The notes: generated by a model from the sequence alone, not told the origin. Positions 47,381 through 58,100 are shown, numbered from the stretch's first letter. The stretch: 64,000 nt of DNA from Pseudomonas sp. ERMR1:02 (GCF_002277815.1 NZ_NKJI01000001.1:551501-615500), one strand, 5' to 3'. Translations and numbers: made by a program.

Positions 47381-49327
47381 ATGTTGAACACCCTTCTTCC
47401 AATCCTGTTGTTCGCTGCCTTGGGCCTCGCGGTTCTGGGCGCGTTGCGGCGGGTGGCCATGTGGCGCCGGGGCCGGGCCTCGAAGGTCGACCTGATCGGC
47501 GGCCTGTTCGCCATGCCCAAGCGCTATATGGTCGACCTGCACCACGTAGTGGCGCGGGACAAATACATCGCCAACACCCACGTCGCCACGGCCGGTGGCG
47601 CGGTGGCGTCCGTCGTGCTGGCGATTCTGGTGCATGGTTTCGGTCTGCATAACCGCTTCCTCGGTTATGCGCTGTTGCTGATGACGGCGGTGATGTTCGT
47701 CGGCGCGATCTTTGTCTATCTGCGTCGACGCAATCCACCTTCGCGCCTGTCGAAAGGCCCGTGGATGCGCTTGCCGAAAAGCCTGCTGGCGTTCTCGGCG
47801 TCGTTCTTCCTGGTGACCTTGCCGGTGGCGGGCATCCTGCCGGAAAACTTCGGTGGCTGGCTGTTGGCGGTGATCCTCGGCATCGGTGTGCTGTGGGGCG
47901 TGTCGGAACTTTTCTTCGGCATGACCTGGGGCGGGCCGATGAAGCACGCCTTCGCAGGTGCGCTGCACCTGGCCTGGCACCGTCGCGCCGAGCGTTTCGG
48001 TGGTGGCCGTTCCACCGGTTTGAAGCCACTTGATCTGGAAGACCCGGCCGCACCGCTGGGCGTGGAAAAGCCCAAGGATTTCACCTGGAACCAGTTGCTC
48101 GGCTTCGACGCCTGCGTGCAGTGCGGTAAATGCGAAGCCGCGTGCCCGGCGTTTGCCGCCGGTCAACCGCTGAACCCGAAAAAACTGATTCAGGACATGG
48201 TCGTCGGCCTGGCCGGTGGCACCGATGCCAAGTTCGCTGGTAGCCCGTATCCAGGAAAAGCCATTGGCGAACACGCCGGCAACCCGCATCAACCGATCGT
48301 CAACGGTCTGGTAGACGCCGACACGCTCTGGTCGTGCACCACCTGCCGCGCCTGCGTCGAGGAATGCCCGATGATGATCGAGCACGTCGACGCCATCGTC
48401 GACATGCGTCGCCATCTGACTCTGGAAAAAGGCGCGACCCCGAACAAGGGCGCCGAAGTCCTGGAAAACCTGATCGCCACCGACAACCCGGGCGGTTTCG
48501 CACCGGGCGGGCGGATGAACTGGGCGGCGGACTTGAACCTCAATCTGCTCAGCGAAAAGAAATCCACCGACGTGCTGTTCTGGGTCGGCGACGGCGCCTT
48601 CGACATGCGCAACCAGCGCACCTTGCGCGCCTTCGTCAAAGTGCTGAAAGCGGCAAAAATCGACTTCGCCGTGCTGGGCCTCGAAGAGCGCGACAGCGGT
48701 GACGTGGCCCGACGCTTGGGCGATGAAGCGACTTTCCAGTTACTGGCCAAGCGCAACATCCAGACCCTGGCCAAATACAGCTTCAATCGCATCGTCACCT
48801 GTGATCCGCACAGCTTCCACGTGCTGAAAAACGAGTACGGCGCCTTCGACGGTAATTACCTGGTGCAGCACCACAGCACTTACATGGCCGAAATCATCGA
48901 TGCCGGCGCGCTCAATCTTGGCCAGCACAAAGGCAGCAGCGTGACCTATCACGATCCGTGCTACCTCGGCCGCTACAACGGCGAGTACGAGGCTCCGCGC
49001 GAGGTACTGCGCGCCCTCGGGATCGAGGTCAAGGAAATGCAACGCTCCGGTTTCCGCTCGCGCTGCTGCGGTGGCGGCGGCGGTGCGCCGATCACCGACA
49101 TTCCGGGCAAACAACGTATTCCCGACATGCGCATGGAAGACATCCGCGAGACGGGCGCCGAACTGGTGGCCGTGGGTTGTCCACAGTGCACCGCAATGCT
49201 CGAAGGCGTGGTCGAACCACGGCCGCTGATCAAGGACATCGCCGAACTGGTGGCTGACGCACTGCTTGAAGACGAAGCGCCGAAGTCCACTACACCGGCC
49301 AAACGTGAACCCGCGGAGGCCCACTGA
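47381..49327 (+). CDS. dgcB: Dimethylglycine demethylase subunit DgcB (Fe-S oxidoreductase)
   Basis: 648-residue membrane-linked electron carrier. N-terminal membrane segments (residues about 1-185; MLNTLLPILLFAALGLAVLG) precede two [4Fe-4S] motifs, CVQCGKCEAACPAF (near 247) and CTTCRACVEECPMM (near 323), and two CCG domains (HDPCYLGRYNGEYEAPRE; RSRCCGGGGGAP near 560). Passes electrons from DgcA to ETF or the quinone pool (inference from family). Its TGA shares one base with the etfA ATG. Confidence 0.93.
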   Translation: MLNTLLPILLFAALGLAVLGALRRVAMWRRGRASKVDLIGGLFAMPKRYMVDLHHVVARDKYIANTHVATAGGAVASVVLAILVHGFGLHNRFLGYALLLMTAVMFVGAIFVYLRRRNPPSRLSKGPWMRLPKSLLAFSASFFLVTLPVAGILPENFGGWLLAVILGIGVLWGVSELFFGMTWGGPMKHAFAGALHLAWHRRAERFGGGRSTGLKPLDLEDPAAPLGVEKPKDFTWNQLLGFDACVQCGKCEAACPAFAAGQPLNPKKLIQDMVVGLAGGTDAKFAGSPYPGKAIGEHAGNPHQPIVNGLVDADTLWSCTTCRACVEECPMMIEHVDAIVDMRRHLTLEKGATPNKGAEVLENLIATDNPGGFAPGGRMNWAADLNLNLLSEKKSTDVLFWVGDGAFDMRNQRTLRAFVKVLKAAKIDFAVLGLEERDSGDVARRLGDEATFQLLAKRNIQTLAKYSFNRIVTCDPHSFHVLKNEYGAFDGNYLVQHHSTYMAEIIDAGALNLGQHKGSSVTYHDPCYLGRYNGEYEAPREVLRALGIEVKEMQRSGFRSRCCGGGGGAPITDIPGKQRIPDMRMEDIRETGAELVAVGCPQCTAMLEGVVEPRPLIKDIAELVADALLEDEAPKSTTPAKREPAEAH

Positions 49328-50547
49328 TGAGCGACATAATCCGCCGCGACCCCCGCGCCGAATGGATTGCCCGTAACCGCCTGCACCCGCTGCATGCGGC
49401 CATGCAACCGGCGCAACACAGCTGGATGGGACCGAACGGCGTCATCCGCAAGAATCTCCATGGCATCGGCTTTATCGGTCCCAACGGAATCAAGCGCATC
49501 GACCGCAGCGGCGCTCAACAGGGCGGGGCGGTCAAACGCTCGGCCGCCATTGAAGTGCAGTTGCCGCTGCATCAGGTGCCTGCACCAGCGTTTTACATTT
49601 GCGTGGCACCGGACATGGTCGGCGGCCGCTTGAGCAGCCACGACCGCGACTTGCTCGGTCTGGCCCATCAATTGGCCGGTACGGACGGCGCGGTATTGGC
49701 CGTGGTCTTCGGGGAACACAAGGAAAGCGCATTTGCCACTGCTGGCGTTGATCGCTTGCTGCTGCTGGAAGGCGACGAATTCAGCGGTTATGCACCGGAA
49801 CAACGAGTCCAGGGTCTGCGGGCTGTGGATAACCAATTCAATCCGCGTCACTGGTTGCTGCCGGACAGCCGCAGCGGAGGCGGAGAATTGGGTCGGCGCT
49901 TTGCCGCTGCCCTGGGCGAACGCCCGGCCACGCGGGTCTGGCAGGTCAAGGACCAGGAGTGCATCGGCCGCGCCGGTGCCGGTTTGCAAGACCTGGCCCG
50001 CCCGGTCGCACGCTTGATTCTGGCTGCCGTCGAATGCGCCGAACCGGTCAGCGAAACCCGGCACGAAGCCTTGCCGGTGGAGTTATCCACAACCGTCGCG
50101 CGCAGTCTCTCGCGCATCGAGGACCTGGGCGCGGTGGCGGTGGACCCGGCAGCGATTCCCATGGCCGAAGCCGAGTTCATCTTCTCCGGCGGCAACGGGG
50201 TCAAGGATTGGGATTTGTTCCACCAGACCGCTGCCGCGCTCGGCGCCACCGAAGGCGCATCCCGGGTGGCGGTGGACGATGGTTTCATGGCCCGCGACCG
50301 TCAGGTCGGGGCATCCGGTACCTGGGTCACCGCACGGGTCTACGTGGCGGTGGGGATTTCCGGGGCGATCCAGCACCTGCAAGGCATCGGTGCCTGCGAC
50401 AAGGTGGTGGCAATCAACCTCGACCCTGGCTGCGACATGATCAAACGGGCCGACCTGTCGGTGATCGGCGAGAGCGCCGAGATTCTTCAAGCCTTGATCG
50501 ATGCGGTAGCGGCTTACCGTAACGAAGCCAAGCGCGATGCGGCTTAA
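49327..50547 (+). CDS. etfA: Electron transfer flavoprotein alpha subunit, dgc-linked
   Basis: 406 residues, longer than housekeeping EtfA (about 310) through an N-terminal extension of about 100 residues (SDIIRRDPRAEWIARNRLHP). The C-terminal FAD region is clear: SGAIQHLQGIGACDKVVAIN, DPGCDMIKRADLSVIGE. Translationally coupled to dgcB and followed by etfB after 15 bp, so it is a dedicated ETF for dimethylglycine oxidation. Confidence 0.92.
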   Translation: MSDIIRRDPRAEWIARNRLHPLHAAMQPAQHSWMGPNGVIRKNLHGIGFIGPNGIKRIDRSGAQQGGAVKRSAAIEVQLPLHQVPAPAFYICVAPDMVGGRLSSHDRDLLGLAHQLAGTDGAVLAVVFGEHKESAFATAGVDRLLLLEGDEFSGYAPEQRVQGLRAVDNQFNPRHWLLPDSRSGGGELGRRFAAALGERPATRVWQVKDQECIGRAGAGLQDLARPVARLILAAVECAEPVSETRHEALPVELSTTVARSLSRIEDLGAVAVDPAAIPMAEAEFIFSGGNGVKDWDLFHQTAAALGATEGASRVAVDDGFMARDRQVGASGTWVTARVYVAVGISGAIQHLQGIGACDKVVAINLDPGCDMIKRADLSVIGESAEILQALIDAVAAYRNEAKRDAA

Positions 50548-50562
50548 GGGAAGGAAAGGGTT

Positions 50563-51333
50563 ATGAGCACGAAAATCATCAGCCTGGTGTCCATCGGCGC
50601 CCACCCGACTTCCGGTCGTCCGCGTCGCGCGGAACAGGATGCGCGGGCGGTGGAACTGGGTCTGCAACTGGCTGGGGATAACTTGCAGGTGCTGCATGCC
50701 GGCGACGTCGCTGAGCCGGCGCTGCGCGCTTATCTGGGCATGGGCCTGGAACAGCTTCATGTGCTGGAACAACCTGAGGGTGCCGACGCGTTGCAGGCCC
50801 TGACCGCGTACTTGCGCGACGCCGGGGCTCAGGTAGTGCTGACCGGCAGTCAGGCGGAAACCGGCGAAGGCTCGGGCATGTTGCCGTTCCTGCTGGCCGA
50901 AGGCCTCGGCTGGCCGCTGGTGGTAGGGCTGGCACAGGTGGAATCCATCGATGGCGGTTCGGCGTTGGTGCTGCAAGCCTTGCCCCGTGGTCAGCGTCGT
51001 CGATTGAAGGTACGGCTGCCGTTTCTGGCAACTGTGGATAACGCTGCGCCCAAACCTCGGCAGAGCGCCTACGGCCCGGCGCGGCGTGGGGTGTTGCAGG
51101 CCGATGAAGTGGAAGTCATCGATGACGAACTGCTGGCGGTCGCCACACTGCAACCGGCCAAGCCACGGCCAAAACGCTTGAAAGTGATCAAGGCCAAGAG
51201 CGGCGCAGACCGGATGAAGGCCGCAACGGCGAAAGCCAGTGGCGGCGGTGGACAGGTGCTCAAAGGCGTTACCGCACAAGCTGGGGCTGAGGCCATCCTC
51301 AAGTTGCTGATTGAAGAAGGCGTAGTTCGCTAA
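50563..51333 (+). CDS. etfB: Electron transfer flavoprotein beta subunit, dgc-linked
   Basis: 256 residues, start ATG 50563 behind AAGGAAAGG. EtfB fold marks: VSIGAHPTSGRPRRAEQDAR, AQVVLTGSQAETGEGSGMLP and LAEGLGWPLVVGLAQVE; C-terminal lysine-rich arm ending LIEEGVVR. Pairs with the upstream etfA. Last gene of the dgc operon; a REP pair follows. Confidence 0.91.
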   Translation: MSTKIISLVSIGAHPTSGRPRRAEQDARAVELGLQLAGDNLQVLHAGDVAEPALRAYLGMGLEQLHVLEQPEGADALQALTAYLRDAGAQVVLTGSQAETGEGSGMLPFLLAEGLGWPLVVGLAQVESIDGGSALVLQALPRGQRRRLKVRLPFLATVDNAAPKPRQSAYGPARRGVLQADEVEVIDDELLAVATLQPAKPRPKRLKVIKAKSGADRMKAATAKASGGGGQVLKGVTAQAGAEAILKLLIEEGVVR

Positions 51334-51342
51334 CGCAAATCT

Positions 51343-51444
51343 CCTGTAGGAGCGAGCCTGCTCGCGATGGTGGTCAACGATGACGCGGGATGACTGAATG
51401 ACCTTGGTGTCCTCAGGTTTTTCGCGAGCAGGCTCGCTCCTACA
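51343..51444. repeat. REP pair (REPIN), type A variant
   Basis: CCTGTAGGAGCGAGCCTGCT arm and inverted copy GAGCAGGCTCGCTCCTACA, 9 bp after etfB. Confidence 0.9.
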
Positions 51445-51528
51445 ATTTTGATCTTCGGTGAGCGCTAAACCCTGCGGTTAACACCGATCCAACCGGATGC
51501 CCGCATTACCAGAATTCATGGGGAAACA

Positions 51529-52095
51529 ATGGCAGTTGAATTTCGTTCGGCAGTCCGCGCGGATGCGCGGGAGATTGCCCGGTTGTTTCAGATTTCATCA
51601 GAAGGCGCTTCAGATTACATCTGGAGCCAGATAGCAGAACCCGGCCAGACCCTGCTGGACGTCGGCGCCATCCGCTACGCCCGTGACGATGTGGATTTTT
51701 CCTGGCAGAACTGCCTCATTGCCGAGGCGCACGGGAATGTCATTGGCATGATGCACAGCTACGTGATGCGTCACGACCCGTTCGCAGCGCCGGTGACCGA
51801 TCCGGTGTTGGCACCCTATGCCACGATGGAAATCCCCGACACCCTCTATATTTCCAGCCTGGCGCTGCATGAGGGCTGGCGCAATCAGGGGCTGGGCAAG
51901 GTATTCCTCGCCTACGCCTACGACCGTGCCAATCAGCTGGGGCTCAATGGCCTGAGCCTGATCGACTACGCCGCGAACACCGGTGCCCGGCGTTTCTACG
52001 AACGCCATGGCTTCCGCATCGTCGATACCTGCCAGATCACACCGCATCCGATGATTCGGGTGACGGGTGAGGCCTATCTGATGTATCGGCCTTAG
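51529..52095 (+). CDS. GNAT-family acetyltransferase
   Basis: 188-residue GNAT protein, start ATG 51529 (MAVEFRSAVRADAREIARLF). The domain runs through LYISSLALHEGWRNQGLGKV (acetyl-CoA loop near 115-130) and ends DYAANTGARRFYERHGFRI, typical of motif B. Substrate unknown. Single gene between REP pairs. Confidence 0.87.
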   Translation: MAVEFRSAVRADAREIARLFQISSEGASDYIWSQIAEPGQTLLDVGAIRYARDDVDFSWQNCLIAEAHGNVIGMMHSYVMRHDPFAAPVTDPVLAPYATMEIPDTLYISSLALHEGWRNQGLGKVFLAYAYDRANQLGLNGLSLIDYAANTGARRFYERHGFRIVDTCQITPHPMIRVTGEAYLMYRP

Positions 52096-52152
52096 GGCCG
52101 ATCCTGCCCAACTTGCCCGCAATGGCGATGATTTGTCGGCTGTAACACGTCC

Positions 52153-52256
52153 CCTGTAGGAGCGATGCTTGCTCGCGAAGAACGTCTGGACAACGCGATC
52201 ATCCAGACGGCACGCGTTATCGTTGTCGTCCTTCGCGAGCAAGCATCGCTCCTACA
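52153..52256. repeat. REP pair (REPIN), type A variant
   Basis: CCTGTAGGAGCGATGCTTGC arm and inverted copy GCAAGCATCGCTCCTACA. Confidence 0.9.
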
Positions 52257-52388
52257 AAAGCAAGTCCATGCATTGTCACGTTGAACTACATTTTCACTGT
52301 GCGCTGGTCAGGGTGCAGAATGCGGTAACGGAGTTCTCAGAGGTTCAGCGCTTGTTCATAGAACCTGGTTTTTATGAGTGGGTGGGCT

Positions 52389-53569
52389 ATGAAGCTCTTA
52401 ACGCTGGTGTTGCTTGTATGGGGCGCCATTGCATCGACAGGATCGCTGGCTGCGTCCGACCAGGACTTCTATCGATGGCTTGATTCCGAGCAGGGCCAGA
52501 ACGCCTCCCTGACGCAAATGCGCGAGCGTTGCGACCGCGTGCAGGATGCCGGGAAAAACCTCGATTGTTCAGTGTCTGTCCTCGCCCGCATGTTCGAGCT
52601 CAAGGCGGCCAATCAGTTGCCTGATTATTATCTGGCGATCAAGCGCCAACACGCTCGAGCCATAGAAGCCGATACAGAGCTGAATGTCCTGTTCTCAATG
52701 TTCGGTGATCAGTCCCTCGCGACCCTGCGGACAACAGGCGATTTCACGGTAAAACGAACATCGAAGCGCGAAGTGCTGAAGATTCATCCGTACGCCAGCG
52801 ACCATTTCATCGCGCAAGAGGTGTTGCCATACATCGATGTCAGTGCCGCCAATGGTCACTCGGCGCGATTCGTCCTCGACACGGGCGCTCCGCAAACCCG
52901 GGTAAATGTCGACACTGCCAGGTTGATGGGGATCAAGTTGTTAACCGACTCCCAGTACGCCTACAGCACGTTTTATGGCGAGAGCAATCTGTCGACCAGG
53001 CTTGGGGTCATCGAGTCGCTGAGGATCGGTTCAAGCGAATTCAGGAACGTGCTGGTGTTCGTCAGTGACCGAGACAACCTGTTGGGCCTGGATCTGATCA
53101 GCAAGTTGGGACGGCTGAAAATCACCCGCAAGACCCTGGAACTCAATCCCGCGCTTTCCCCGCGCTGCGACTCACCGATTACCTACACCCGCATGGATCT
53201 CAACCAGCGATTGACCATCGCCGCCAGCCTTGATAACCGCACGACCCAGGCAATCGTCGATACCGGCAATGTCGATTACCTGACCTCCGCCTTGCCCGGT
53301 GAGCAAGTCAACGTGGTGCAGACATTGATCCCTGGGAACTCCCCGCTCGAAACGGCCGAAAGGCGACGCTATCAAAGCTTCAAGGGCGTGCTGAACCTGC
53401 CGGGCCACAGCCTGCCGATCACCTACAAACACTACCCGGGCTTCACCATCCCACCGTCCTGGGTGAGGGGCGGTATGTGCCGTCGGTACTGCTTGGGTGG
53501 CAAGCGTTTGATGATTTCGAATTGAGCCTGGATATCGGCTCGGGGCGGTCGTGTTTTAACAAGGTTTGA
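52389..53569 (+). pseudogene. Retropepsin-like aspartic protease, frameshifted at C-terminus
   Basis: Secreted or periplasmic protein: start ATG 52389 gives signal MKLLTLVLLVWGAIASTGSLAA. Two aspartic-protease half motifs are seen, FVLDTGAPQTRV (near residue 165) and AIVDTGNVDYLTS (near 290). The frame ends at 53525 with unusual sequence; adding one G to GGGG at 53467-53470 yields RYVPSVLLGWQAFDDFELSL and DIGSGRSCFNKV, ending at 53569, a tail expected for this fold. Total about 393 residues when repaired. Substrate unknown. Confidence 0.78.
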
Positions 53570-53579
53570 TGGGGTGTGG

Positions 53580-54160
53580 GTTTTTACAGGTGTTTACCCA
53601 CAATCCCTGTTAGCGCTTCTGTGGATAACGTGTTCGGCCCTTGCTGAAACCCACGGTATTCGGGGGTTGCAGGCCTTCGTTCAAAAAATAACCAGCCTAA
53701 GTTGCGGTTTTTCATCGCTTTTTTCAGAGGATAAGTAACAGAGTTGCCCCCAATCTCTGTTGGCGCTTCTGTGGATAAGATGTTCGCTGACCGCTACAGG
53801 CCATGCAAACCGTGGCTTTCGAAGGGTTGGTTAAAAAACGTCCAAACTGCGGGTTGTGGCCAGCTCTGCACGCTGAAAACGCAGGAAATTCGCGGTCTTC
53901 AGCGGTTTTCCACAACACCCCTGAAGTTGCCCCCAAAGTCTGTTGGCGCTTCTGTGGATAAGGTGTTTGCCATACGCTACAAGCTACGTACTACAAGCTT
54001 TTCAGCGGGTTGATCAATAAATGATCAGGTGCAGAAAAAAACCGTCGATTTGAATAAGTCACGGATTTTCTTCAGATTCTGTGGAGAAAATTTGCAGTCT
54101 TTCCACAGTTGTCCCCATTTGCTGTGGATGGAGATGTGGATAACTTGTTTGCGGAAGGCT
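53580..54160. repeat. Array of DnaA-box-containing direct repeats
   Basis: The DnaA box TGTGGATAA (reverse TTATCCACA) occurs exactly at 53620, 53770, 53953 and 54135, spaced 150, 183 and 182 bp, all in one orientation. A fifth consensus box TTTTCCACA is at 53906 on the other strand, with near matches at 54074, 54099 and 54123. Each is in a longer repeat, e.g. CTGTTGGCGCTTCTGTGGAT at 53757 and 53940 and a variant at 53607; units at about 53741 and 53924 also share GTTGCCCCCAA and end CGCTAC. No protein gene found. Possibly DnaA titration or an old replication origin remnant; no rep or dnaA gene is nearby. Confidence 0.75.
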
Positions 54161-54416
54161 GGGGGTCGCACAGCGTATAGCGCTGAACGGAATAGAACAT
54201 ATTTCGTTCAGTTATTGAACTGTGTCTCAAGCGTTGAGCGGGCTTCTTTCAATTCAGCGAAGACTTCCTTTGAAGATTTCCGTGAGCCTTTACTACGCAT
54301 CTAGGTTATTTGCTGACGTTCCTTCTACCTTGGGGCAACGCACCAGCATTGACCGCATGCTATTGCATAAAATTATTATGCTAGTCTAAACCGATAATAT
54401 GGGTTAAGCCTGTAAA
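54161..54416. other. Intergenic AT-rich tail
   Basis: About 250 bp between the DnaA-box array and the unknown 146-residue gene. AT content rises sharply; no gene, repeat or terminator recognised with confidence. Confidence 0.4.
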
Positions 54417-54857
54417 CTAGTTTGCGCGATAAATACTAAATTCTCCTTTGAACGTTAACCTCAAGTGATCAACAAATTCAAACTTCCCAGTCAGATTTGT
54501 CGTGCTCATCGTATACTTAGTTGTAAAAAATCCACTTCGTCCGGCGTGAATGGACGTAGGGGTAAATAAAATCACAGTCGCTTCGTCAGATTCTGCCTGA
54601 AAACTCACTTTAATTGTGCCGATTATTACTTGCTCAAAGGGAAGGGCGGCCGAAATATATAGTCGTTTTCCGCTGCTTGAATCTTCAGCCTCTATCAGGA
54701 AATGTAAGGTGTCAGGGTTGTGTTTATAAAACGATAACGATGCATTAAAATCATAAGGTGCAAATGGAAGGGTGCATTTGAAGGATCCATTTTTTTGACT
54801 GTTGTTTAGTTTGTCTTCGATGTTTTTCTTCTGCTCTTTGTGGAGAAGTTGCAGCAT
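54417..54857 (-). CDS. Unknown protein in AT-rich segment
   Basis: 146 residues from ATG 54857 (MLQLLHKEQKKNIEDKLNNS), chosen because AAGGAA lies 8 bp upstream; the frame is open further. After a lysine-rich helical start it is strand-rich (FNASLSFYKHNPDTLHFLIE, GTIKVSFQAESDEATVILFT, HLRLTFKGEFSIYRAN), suggesting a small beta-sandwich. No signal peptide, membrane segment or known motif. Divergent from the PI-PLC-like gene, sharing its AT-rich codon use, so the two probably arrived together. Confidence 0.6.
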   Translation of the reverse strand: MLQLLHKEQKKNIEDKLNNSQKNGSFKCTLPFAPYDFNASLSFYKHNPDTLHFLIEAEDSSSGKRLYISAALPFEQVIIGTIKVSFQAESDEATVILFTPTSIHAGRSGFFTTKYTMSTTNLTGKFEFVDHLRLTFKGEFSIYRAN

Positions 54858-54954
54858 GGCAATATTCCTTTGTCTAATTTTTCCAGAAGTGGCTGAAAAC
54901 CGAAGCACTTGGTGTCCTGTGACGTTGAGTAAGCATAAGCGGGAAAATCCATCC

Positions 54955-54980
54955 CGCAACTATCAGAACTGATAGTTGCG
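54955..54980. promoter_or_regulatory. Perfect palindrome in divergent promoter region
   Basis: Twelve-base arms CGCAACTATCAG and CTGATAGTTGCG with an AA spacer, 98 bp upstream of the 146-residue gene and 136 bp upstream of the PI-PLC-like gene. A second partial copy, CTATCAGTTCTG, is at 55039-55050. Candidate operator; no regulator gene adjacent. Confidence 0.5.
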
Positions 54981-55115
54981 ATAAAAAACTATCTGTGATG
55001 CGCTGCATAATTTTCTGTGAAGTCGCGTCAACTCATTACTATCAGTTCTGCTAGGTGTGCAGCCACAACAAGAGGAGGTACTGTGGCATATAAAATTTTC
55101 TTGAGGTGCGCTGTC

Positions 55116-58100
55116 ATGGTAGATAATGAATCTTTGGATAGTGATTTTTCGGATGGAAACGCCATTGAACCGACTAAAAGTGCAATTAACTACAGTCGCT
55201 GGATGACTGATTCGTTGAAAGATATCGGGCACATGAAATTGTGGCAACTTGCTTTGCCTTGTTCACACAATGCAGGGGCTGACAAGGGCGCAATCGACTT
55301 TATCGGGGAGCAATGGACAGCTTGTCAGGATAGCCGCTTTCTCAATCAACTGAGAGCGGGGGCTCGAGTTGTGGATTTACGTCTTGTCGACAACAGTTAT
55401 AAAAAAACAACTGGAAGGCATTCACCTCAAACTAAATTTTATGAGGTTTTTGAGTTTCAGCATGGCGGTTGGGGTAATCGGCGCCTGGAGCATTTGATTA
55501 GTGATATCAAAACTTTTGCAGAAGCGAATCCTTGCGAAATTATCTGGCTCGACTTTCACGAATATAATAAAGGGAGAAATTTTGCCTACAACAGTCTCGA
55601 GCGTTGTCTGAAGTACTTTGCGTCGATAAAGTCTCGCATGTTGCCGGTGATTGCTTTTGAAAAAACATTGAATGATATTTATAAAGATCATCCAGGCCGT
55701 AATATTATTTTTAGTTTTGCTCATGGTACTAGGCCTGAATGGATGCCAGCCCCGCCACCAGACCCAGAAGATCCAGAAGACCCTTATGATCCAAGAAAGA
55801 CACAATTGATGTGGGGAGCGATTCCCCATCGGTGGAATTTTGATGATTACAGCGAAAAAGGCATTCAAGAAATGATTGTTCGTACCATGGCGTCGCCTCC
55901 AACCACATATCCTTGGACATTGAGTGCGACTGTCTACATTGGCGGGATCCATGGTGGGCCGAAACACTTGGGCCGCGATCATCCTATTCGGACAATACCG
56001 TTCGCAGAGGGCGGTCGAAAGGTCAATATTATGCAGGTCGATTTTATAGAGCGAGAAGAGACTCGGGTGGGTGTTGTCGACCGATGTATTGCACTTAACT
56101 TACAGATAGCTCGAGATAAAACGCCGCCAAGCGCACCTACAAATTTTATTGTCAGACAGCAAAGACTGACTGATCAGGGGGCCGAGTTAGGTTATTACGA
56201 GAATACCGTGAGATTTTCGTGGGATGATTCAAGTGACACACTTGGTGTGCGTAATTATCAGATTTTTCAGAATGGTGCGCCTATTTTTACTGTTGGCGGT
56301 AACCAATACCTAGTTAAGGACTTAAACAGATTAAATAGCTTATTCAAAGTCCGGGCAATTGATATTGCTGGAAATATTTCAGATTTTTCAAATGAAGTGG
56401 AATTGCTTCAAGATACAGTACCTCCAACTATGCCGACAGGGCTTAAGGTTACTAAATACGGCTATCCGACGGTGCGAATTGAATGGATCAAATCGACCGA
56501 CGGGAACGGAGTTGGAGTTGCGGGTTATGAAGTGCGAGTCAATGGAGTCTTCAAGAAGGCAACAACTGACATTTCATTGGAAATGAATGACATACCTCAA
56601 GACTTGCAACAATTGATCGAGGTTCGTGCAAAAGACAGGAACGGGAATTATTCCGAGTGGCAAGGCATCTTGCGTCCCGCGCTGCCCAGGTTAATTAATC
56701 CACAGATCGTCTTCGTTCCTCTCGAGATGGATCCGAAGCTGTTTTCTGCATTGATCACTTGGGACCGAATTCCTCTGCCTCAACCAATGGGCATGCATCT
56801 ATCCCTTCAATTTATCTCGGGCGGCGTTGTGCTTCCAACGATTCCTCAAGACTACAGTCTGCCGCCAACATTCAAAGAATATGCAACGGCGGGTGAAAAA
56901 TTTGAAATCAAAGCGTCGGTGTTTTTGGAGGACACGGGAGAGCATTCCCCTCAAGTGGTGGTAGATCTTGATGTTGATCTAATGTTTCCACCGCCGGTTA
57001 CTAACTTCAGGATATCTTCTGAGGCCGAAATAAGTATGGTTTTAACTTGGCAAAAGTCCTCCGGTGCTAATGTTGTAAATTATGCGATCTCGGCAAATGG
57101 AAACTCACCTTTTCTAGTGCCGGCTTCTGCAACAAGTTGCGAGTTATCCAAAGTCGATTTGGCAGAGTATCCGATTGAAATTTGGGCGATAGATGTTTAT
57201 GGAAATACATCAATTGTGGAATCGGTCACAGCAACTGGACCAAAACTGCCAACACCTGAAATTTGCTCTCCCGCCGGCGGTTCAGTTGTTTTTACGACTA
57301 AACCAACAATAAGCGGGGCCAATGGTGCGCCCGGTGCAACCGTTAGTCTCTATAAAGATGGTACGACCGCTGTGGTGTACGGTACTGCTGTTGTTGACCC
57401 GTCAGGTAAGTGGTCCACTGTTCTAGATGTCGCGCTTGCGCCTGGGCGCTTCACGATAGTCTGTCATCAGACTCTCAATGGTCAGACATCAGGGTATTCG
57501 TCAACTGTCACGTTTACGGTTTATGCAGTTCCCGAAATAACCTCGCCCGCCAAAGATTCCGTAGTACTAACGGATAAACCGTCCGTCAGCGGAGTCAACG
57601 GTGCGCCCGGTGCAACCGTTCATCTCTATAAAGACGGTACGACCGCTGTGGTGTACGGTACTGCTGTTGTTGACCCGTCAGGTAAATGGACCTGTGTTCT
57701 GGATGTTGCGCTTGCGCTTGGGAGCTTTACGATAGTCTGTAATCAGACTCTCAATGGTCAGACATCAGGGTATTCGTCAACTGTCACGTTTGCGGTTTAC
57801 TCAGCTCCCGAAATAATCTCGCCCACCACAGATTCCGTAGTACTAACGGATAAACCAACAGTCAGCGGAATCAACGGATCGCCCGGTGCAACCGTTCGTC
57901 TCTATAAAGACGGTACGACCGCTGTGATCTATGGTACTGCTCTTGTTGACCCGTCAGGTAACTGGTCCACTGTACTGGATGTCGCGCTTCCGCTTGGGAG
58001 CTTTACAATAGTCTGTAATCAGACTCTCAATGGTCAGACATCAGGGTATTCGTCAACTGTCACGTTTACAGTCGAACAGGAAAAACCAACCTCGTTAACT

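Noticed and set aside
53580..54160. DnaA-box array as the chromosomal origin
   Set aside because: No dnaA, dnaN, recF, gyrB or rpmH nearby, and the gene context is that of catabolic genes away from oriC in related genomes.
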